DNA of 64,000 nt from Spinacia oleracea (Eukaryota; Streptophyta; Magnoliopsida; Caryophyllales; Amaranthaceae). Below, in pieces: positions 57,800 to 64,000 of this stretch. The notes under the pieces are model-generated. The model did no database searches, was not told the DNA's origin, and was given only the letters and a program-made list of their open reading frames with translations. The first letter of the stretch is position 1; the number at the start of each line of letters is the position of its first letter. The stretch lies in NCBI RefSeq assembly GCF_020520425.1, contig NC_079491.1, forward strand, positions 5,071,143-5,135,142, given 5' to 3'. The position numbers and the translations under genes were made by a program.

Positions 57800-60698
57800 T
57801 AAAGCATTCACCTGTTGAGCAACCCAGAATTGCCTCTAGATTGGGGCTTCTTGGTCCAAATGGGTTCATCAAGGGATAATCAAATGTTTCTCCAACCGGT
57901 ATGGCTAGTCTCCAGCACCTTCATTGCAAATGTACAATTCACAAGGGAACAATAGTTTGTCAAAGAATTCTCCATAATATATGATGCTCAATTTGACCAC
58001 ATTCTTTTTGCCAAATCTTTATTTGCTTTCTTAATTAAATTCTTTTCTGAAGTTCTGTCAATCAACACAAGTCCTTTAGCAATAAATTAAAAACAGATGT
58101 ATATCCAAACGACTATACCTCTTCCCCCATTGCGAACATTACACTGCTGTTTTGCATCTTGCATGAAAAAAAGGGTAAAAAATCTAGTATATATGATAGG
58201 GTCTGATGTTATTATGCAACTTACTGTGAGATAGATGATAATTTTCTGGAAGGTGAATTCTAGTGCACAACTTAGAATTGCCTACAAAAAAATTTCCTCT
58301 GTCCACAAACCACAAAAGGCAAATACGAGTTCAAAAAATAATTCAAGTAATTCCCCACTATGCTAAGTTGATGGACATGGAAAATCTGACACATTCGATT
58401 ACATGAAGCGAATTAGCAACTGTATTACTCAGTATTCCATTGATAATTTGATACTAATGCATCGTGCCATTAGTGCGTGTTATGGCATTCCATAACTCGT
58501 ATGTCTTCACAGTCCTGACTTCATAACAATTAGTGATAACAATGACCTCTTTCCGATCAAGATTCAGTTCAAACTCAAGGTATTCAATGGCACCTAAGGG
58601 TCTCTTACGCCTCCCAAAAGCGAGCAGGATTCTAATTTATACAAGAAATATATACTCCTGTAACTTCTTGGGGATGAACAGATGTAGTTTGCATGAAGGT
58701 TTTCAAGTTTCAAGAAAAAAGTAGCTTGTAAGCAGGTAATGGGAATGGATTTAGTATTTTACAGGATTGCTTGGTACTTAACAGGGTATGCCTTTACACA
58801 ATCAAGTGAATGCCACAAATCCATTTTCATTGGTGCAACTGTGCATTTGTGCAAGGCCCTAATAAGTTTTTGTTCTAGCTTGCAGTGATCCACATACAAG
58901 TTTATTGCTACATTAATTAGGTCCATAGCCATCCATCTGAACAATAATATTACCATATGATCGACATATGAGCCCAAGTACAAAGTGTTTCTCCGAACCA
59001 AATACAATCCTAGGTTTAAGTTGGAGGTTCTACTACTTTTGTTAATGGGTAATAAGAAGTCAAGCTAGTCCATCATCATGGACACTTCTAATTTTGACTA
59101 ACATATGGAGGAGAGTATAGAGACTTGCTAAGTACTACAATGACCCCAATTCAAGCTTAGTGTTGCCTTAATTTACACCAAACTGACTTTGAATAACTTC
59201 AAGAGCATGTTTAACTTGGATAGGGGAATCGGGAGGGAAACTTGGGATTCATTTTTTCTTGTTTTGAAATGACACAAGGGAAGTAAAATGGAATTGAAAT
59301 TAAAGGAACATAATCCTTCCAATTTTAGAAAAAAATGGAAGGGGAAATGCAATCTCACTTCTTCTCTCCCCTTCAATTCCTTTCCTTCTCCTAAACCCCT
59401 TTCCCTCTCCTTCCCTCTCCTCCCTTTTCCCCCATGATAGCTACCCAAAGTGTTACACTTACCGTTCGTCATAATTCCTATACAACATAATTCCACACTG
59501 GTTTTAAGTTCAAATCACCTGATTCTAGAATGAGTTGATGTTAAACAACTTAATTAAACACTTGTTCAATTATCCCTCTTGTTCCTTCCTCAATCCTCAT
59601 GCATATATCAATATATGAACATTTCCAATTAAATAGAGCCTAAGTTTCAATGGTCTGCAACTTTAACAATATATACGGAGTAACACTTAACACTTCCAAA
59701 GTTCCAATGCACCAATTGTAAACCAAAACATACTATTGTAGCATTTCAATAAGGGCTAATTCGAAACAACCTTTGGCCATCAACAATGTCAATAACACAA
59801 TAAGTATTACATGAACCAAAATTCTAACAACAAGTCGATCCGACTCCATTCACATAACTATGAACATTAACTAGAACAATCACAATATTTAAAACAAAAA
59901 TAAAAAAAAATTAGGGTACGAGATATCTAACCTGTCAATGGCATCCAAATTGAAAAAACTATGAGTAGAACCTTCTAACTCCGACTTGGTCCTTTCACCA
60001 CCACCAAACATAGGAGCCAATAGCACAAACCCAACAACCTGGACCGGGCCCAATTCTCTCCAGCCGCCACTCGCATAACGAACTGCCAGATTATGGGCTA
60101 TATTCCCCCCGGCTGAGTCACCGAAGATGACCACCCGCCCATACCCTACCGGATTCGGACCATCGCAAAAAGTCTCCCGGATCCACTTGAGAGCATTCCA
60201 TACGTCATCAATAGCAGCCGGAAGCCGGTGTTCTGGAGCAAGGCGGTAGTCGACCGAGACGACACAGTCAGCTAGCTCGTAGCTGAGTCGAAGGCAGAAA
60301 TTGTCAGTTAGAGTTAGAGTACGAGAGCTGAGGCAGAAGCCGCCGCCGAAGCCGCCGTGAATGTAGAGGATGATGATAGGGTACCTTAGGGGTCCTTCGA
60401 GGTAGGGTTGGTAGAGGCGAAGATCATCTCGGTAAACCCGGGCACGGAGGTTGTGGATCGGGTCGTAATCGAAGTTATACCGGGAGATTGCATGATACAT
60501 ATCGACATCTAACCGGGGGACCGGGTTGATCAAGATTGGGTGGCGGATTATGGAGCCGTCGCTGAGGAGCTTGAGCATTCCATTGAAGTCTTCTACTACG
60601 TGAGGGTTTTCATTTTCTGTAGGAGTGGGAGCGGTAGTGGTAGTGGTAGTTGTGGTGGTGGTGGTTGTGGTGGTGGTGGCGGGTTTGAGGGTTGACAT
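57251..60698 (-). CDS. Carboxylesterase (CXE15-like) with unusual insertions
   Basis: Three exons (59932-60698, 57812-57918, 57251-57654), phases matching, 425 aa against a usual 320-340. The N-terminus has a 15-Thr run from an ACC microsatellite, then VVEDFNGMLKLLSDGSIIR, the CXE15-type start. Nucleophile S195 (GDSAGG), acid D362 (GGKDLLRD) and base H392 (GLEHGF) are all present. The oxyanion loop reads HGGFGGGF (from H114) instead of HGGGF, three residues longer. Exon 3 adds about 60 residues before the D strand: a K/R-rich insert with a doubled LYPSEQTKK/LYPPEQTKK phrase. Relatives hydrolyse ester-type metabolites in the cytosol (AtCXE15 acts on strigolactones); the substrate here is unknown, and activity is uncertain because of the loop change. 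Intron 2 carries a long AT microsatellite. Confidence 0.8.
57739..57797. repeat. AT microsatellite in intron 2
   Basis: About 29 AT units inside intron 2 of the carboxylesterase, ending about 13 bp before exon 2. Confidence 0.9.
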
Positions 60699-60699
60699 C

Positions 60700-61055
60700 T
60701 CTTTTCTATCTCACCTGATTTTGTGGGTTCAGACAGGAAATTCTCTACTGGTTTTGGCGGCTGGAAGAAGAAATGAGGGTTTCGCTTTTAACAATCTTAA
60801 CAATTCAAATCCTTACCCAATTCTCTACTACGGACTATTGACTATTGTGTCCTTATTCGGTTAAGCCAAACTTATTCAATTAATTTATTTTCTTGCCTCT
60901 ACGAAAAGGAACAATCTGTCATTCTTGGAACTTATCCGAAATTATGGATTACACATTCTTATGAAATTATTAAAGGGTGCATAATATATATAATAAATTT
61001 AATGTACATCAAAATAATTTTTAACTTTTTTAAAAAAAACTTTAACCTGTCTTTT
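60700..61055 (-). promoter_or_regulatory. Upstream region of the carboxylesterase
   Basis: 5' flank of the minus-strand gene. The stretch at 60860-60950 is also found in the collapsed duplicate (about 54550-54615), so it belonged to the duplicated unit. No clear TATA box was picked out. Confidence 0.35.
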
Positions 61056-61057
61056 TA

Positions 61058-61420
61058 CATCCTCCGTCTCTTTTTGTTCTTTACGTTTGGTATTTTGCAC
61101 GCGTTATAACGGCTAATTAATGTGCATTGAGATTTCTCTATTTTTTCAATTTAAACAAGACAAATTACGTTTATTTATAATGTTTTCACTTTTATCAAAA
61201 TTTTGATATTGGAAAAATGAGAAAATTTTAATGTCCTAATGAAAAGGTGTGAGTGATTAAATGACCCAATGAATTTAATTGGTTAAAATAATTATTGAAC
61301 ACAAATTTTGATAGAATATTAAAATACTACGGAGTATGTGATAATATAAAATAAAATGTAAAGAACATTTTGGGACACCCAAAAAGGAAAACGTAAAGAG
61401 CAAAAAAGAGACATAGGGAG
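61058..61420. mobile_element. Stowaway-like MITE
   Basis: Same family as 26140-26388: CCTCCGTCTCTTTTTGTTCTTT at the left and GAGCAAAAAAGAGACATAGG at the right, with TA at 61056-61057 and 61421-61422. It is longer in the middle than the other copy. Confidence 0.7.
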
Positions 61421-61422
61421 TA

Positions 61423-62430
61423 ACTTATAATATGCTTTGATTAACTTTTATAATATCAAAATAAAAGCTGATAGATTAAAAGTTAATGATAATTTTTATA
61501 CACGATTAGTGATTTTGAAGAAGTAATTTGTATTAAATGTAAACTTTTATCACTAAAAATATAAATAAAATTTTGATTTAATTGTACTCTGGTGTACAAT
61601 ATTTATCGTACACCACTTGTATACAAGAACTAGTTATCTAAATGATAAATCCGAGTTTCGAAACAAAACGTTAAAAACTACGAGTAAAAACTAAGAATGT
61701 TTTAGATGGAAATTACTTTCCCTAGGCTATATTAAGTTAGTTAAGTTCAACAAAAATAAGTTAAGGGTGTACAAAACTTTTCTTTGTCCCTTACGACTTC
61801 TTAAATTATCTTCATTTATTTATTTATTAAGGGTGTAGCATAGGGTCGAATATACGAAACGCATATAGGAGTAATGCATATAGGAGTATTTATATACATA
61901 ATACTTCAAATAATAAATATATTCACAATCATTTGCTATAATAATTACACAAGACAAAGTAATGCATCATCCACCATATCGACCTTTACAAAAAAAAATG
62001 CGTCATCCTAGCGAAAGGATGAGGGACGACCTCAAGTTGATCCTTCCAAAGAGAAGCTAAATGTCAACAATCATTGTTTTTACTATCTATACACTAGTAC
62101 ACTCCACAATGCTATTTTCTTGTGTGCAAAAATCATTCACAGAAAGCAATCAGATCATATTATACCACATCAGAAAATAAATAAATCAGACCAGATCAAC
62201 TGAAAAGAACAAGCCTTTATAGTATGTACGAAGTAGTACATTATAGCCAGCGATAATAACCCGAATAAATCCTTTTTAAGGGTGAATAAGTGTAACATTA
62301 TAGCCAACAATAACAACCCCAGAAGTCACATTAAAATCGTACGTTTGGGCCATTATTTACACTGATATAAACCTGGTCCATGCTAACTTAGCATGGATCA
62401 GGGCAACGGAGTAATTTGTATGAGAAACAT
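61423..62430. other. Intergenic, no gene seen
   Basis: AT-rich; no supportable gene or element. Confidence 0.4.
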
Positions 62431-62433
62431 GTG

Positions 62434-62453
62434 TAACTGTCACGTGACAGTTA
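62434..62453. repeat. Perfect 20-bp palindrome with CACGTG core
   Basis: TAACTGTCACGTGACAGTTA reads the same on both strands. The centre is a G-box (CACGTG), a bHLH/bZIP site in plants. Function is not shown. Confidence 0.8.
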
Positions 62454-62457
62454 TTTT

Positions 62458-63640
62458 GTGATTTTAAATAGTAACTATATACGTATTACAGTAACTATGT
62501 GTTTTAAAGAGTTACTATGTGTTTTGTAGAGTTTCAATGCGATTTTTGTTTATCCCACTTTATATACGTTTTAAACTTTTTATTTTTCAAAATTTCAGAT
62601 CTACATTCTGTTCATTTCTCTTTCATTTCTCTTTCATTTCTCTCTCTTCATTTTCTCTCTCTTCATTTTCTCTCTATGCTTTTCAAAATTTAGCCCAAAT
62701 TTCTAGGTTTTGTTCGATTTTCTTCGTAATTATCTTATAATTCTTATAATTGGATCTATTAGATGAGGAAAAATTGGAGGAAGTAGTAGATCAAGAAGGA
62801 GGTTCGTCGTTGCCGAAACCGAATCGAAGAATTTGCGCTCGTCTACAAATTTTCGCAAGAATTTTTAGAGATCACATCTCGGTTTGTTGTTTTTTAAAAG
62901 AATTTTAAGTCTATTTTTATTTAAAATTGAAATATTTGTTGTTTTGGAGAAATTAATGTTTGTGTTTTACCGAAATATCGTTTTCACTTCGCAAATTGAA
63001 TTCGATCAGTGACTTCACGATTTCAAATAGTAACTATATGAGTAATACAGTAACTATATGGTTTAAAGAGGTACGTAGTTCTATGTAATTTTAATGGTTA
63101 CTATATGTATACAATAGTTACTATATTATTTTAATGGTTACTATATGTGTACAATAGTTATTATTTTTTTGAGTGATTTGAAATGTTTGTTGTTTTGTTG
63201 AAATTAGGGTTAGTGTTTCATATAGTTAGTATATAAATGATATAGTTACCTTTAATTTATGTTGTCAAATAGTGTTTTTAATAGTCATTGAAGTGTTCAT
63301 TGTGTTTATGTTAGTAGTAGTTTTTAGAGTAACTATATTTTTTTAAAAGTTACTATAACTTTAAATCAGTAACTATGTGTTTAAAATAGTTACTATATTT
63401 TTTAGAAAGTTATTATAAGTTTAAAACAGTAACTATGTGTTTAAGATAGTTATTATGTTATGAACAGTTTATAGTGACTTTTTGATAAATAATAGTTACT
63501 ATACGATTACGTTATGTACTATGTTATTTAGAGTATGTTTTTGTCCGCTTCTTAGATAGTGACTATATGATTATAATGGTTACTATATGTGTACAATAGT
63601 TAATATATTATAATAATAGTCACTATATGTGACACGAGCT
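62458..63640. repeat. Field of degenerate AGTAACTATATG repeats
   Basis: Short motifs of the form AGT(A/T)ACTATATG/GTGTTT recur dozens of times, in places at 20-bp spacing (62467-62530) and as 'GGTTACTATATGTGTACAATAGTTACTATAT' type units split over longer spacings (63100-63640). A block at 62458-62512 recurs at 63018-63070 in the same orientation. Between them is a less repetitive segment (62540-62990) with a CT-rich leader and an open stretch (LDLLDEEKLEEVVDQEGG, PKPNRRICARLQIFARIF) ending at a GT donor, but with no in-frame ATG. It may be a transposon with a captured exon; not recognised. Confidence 0.5.
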
Positions 63641-64000
63641 GAGCGGCACAATCAGATCATACTTGATCCTTATCAAGACCAAAGTCTTGACAATTCGTGA
63701 GAACGCATGATTGCAGACTATTATCAAATACATATATGATATTTATGGTAACACATATCAGATCAAAGGACAAAATAGTATAAAGACAAAAAAAAATAGA
63801 ATTGGTCCCAAATGAATTACAAGATGGTGATAAGCAAGATGTGCTTGGATCTCAAGATCATAGTCTTCGTGTTAATGCAGAAAGCGTGCTCAGAACTCAA
63901 GAACATACAACCATCGAACGAGTTTGATCACTTCCTATCTCTAGAAGAAAAGAATTACACACTTGATTTTAATCTACAAACTCAAGGAGAATCATGGAAA
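63641..64000. other. Window end, nothing recognised
   Basis: Composition changes at about 63633 (gtgacacgagctgagcggcac), more balanced than the repeats before it. It could be the edge of another element continuing beyond the window. No coding region is supported. Confidence 0.3.

Noticed and set aside
59173-59496. A 107-aa minus-strand frame in intron 1 of the carboxylesterase
   Set aside because: Lies wholly in an intron, with low-complexity Gly/Glu/Lys content from a pyrimidine-rich tract.

Overview
This is nuclear DNA of a flowering plant: AT-rich, intron-containing genes, plant gene families (SKP1, plant carboxylesterases, F-box/DUF295, FCP1-like phosphatase) and a dense load of plant transposons. 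A Caryophyllales (Amaranthaceae/spinach-beet-quinoa type) origin is my inference, from the very frequent 9-mer TACGGAGTA and from the SINE and MITE types; the sequence alone does not prove it.

Layout. 0-5.4 kb: two decayed F-box first exons in tandem, a telomere-like minisatellite, and small transposons (two PIF/Harbinger-type, one CACTA-type, one hAT-type). 5.4-6.6 kb: an intronless FCP1-like CTD phosphatase gene. 8.2-11.6, 22.5-25.7 and 30.4-33.6 kb: three copies (A, B, C, all minus strand) of a seven-exon gene of unknown function. Spliced by eye, A gives 296 aa and B 292 aa; C has lost exon 3 and is probably broken. Between A and B lies a nest: a short poly-A retroelement carrying an 892-bp hAT element and a 7.2-kb LTR retrotransposon with 2,472-bp LTRs and a gag gene only. 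Between B and C lie LINE fragments and a stretch that looks organelle-derived, with a relic of a trnI-CAU-like tRNA.

33.65-42.47 kb: two Mutator-like elements (MULEs) inserted 35 bp apart in the promoter of copy C. One (2.55 kb) sits directly between the TATA box and the start of the gene and carries three tandem copies of a 146-bp TATA-box promoter-like unit. The other (6.2 kb) carries a MuDR-type transposase with two breaks. 43-48.6 kb: a small Helitron inside a TAA microsatellite, a SINE, a broken KIB1/DUF295-type F-box gene, and several MITEs.

49-60.7 kb: two carboxylesterase genes (one with a signal peptide and no intron, one with three exons and unusual insertions), a collapsed duplicate of the second, and a SKP1 gene with an alanine run. 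61-64 kb: a Stowaway-like MITE, a perfect 20-bp palindrome and an unexplained field of degenerate AGTTACTATATG-type repeats.

The host genes do not form a pathway. SKP1 and the F-box relics belong to the same SCF ubiquitin-ligase system, but nothing here shows they act together. The most unusual signals are the triplicated promoter inside the MULE, the double MULE strike on the copy-C promoter, the three-copy unknown gene family, and tRNA-like (Pol III box A/B) modules inside unrelated DNA transposons. Exon borders were derived by eye from GT/AG sites and agreement between copies.
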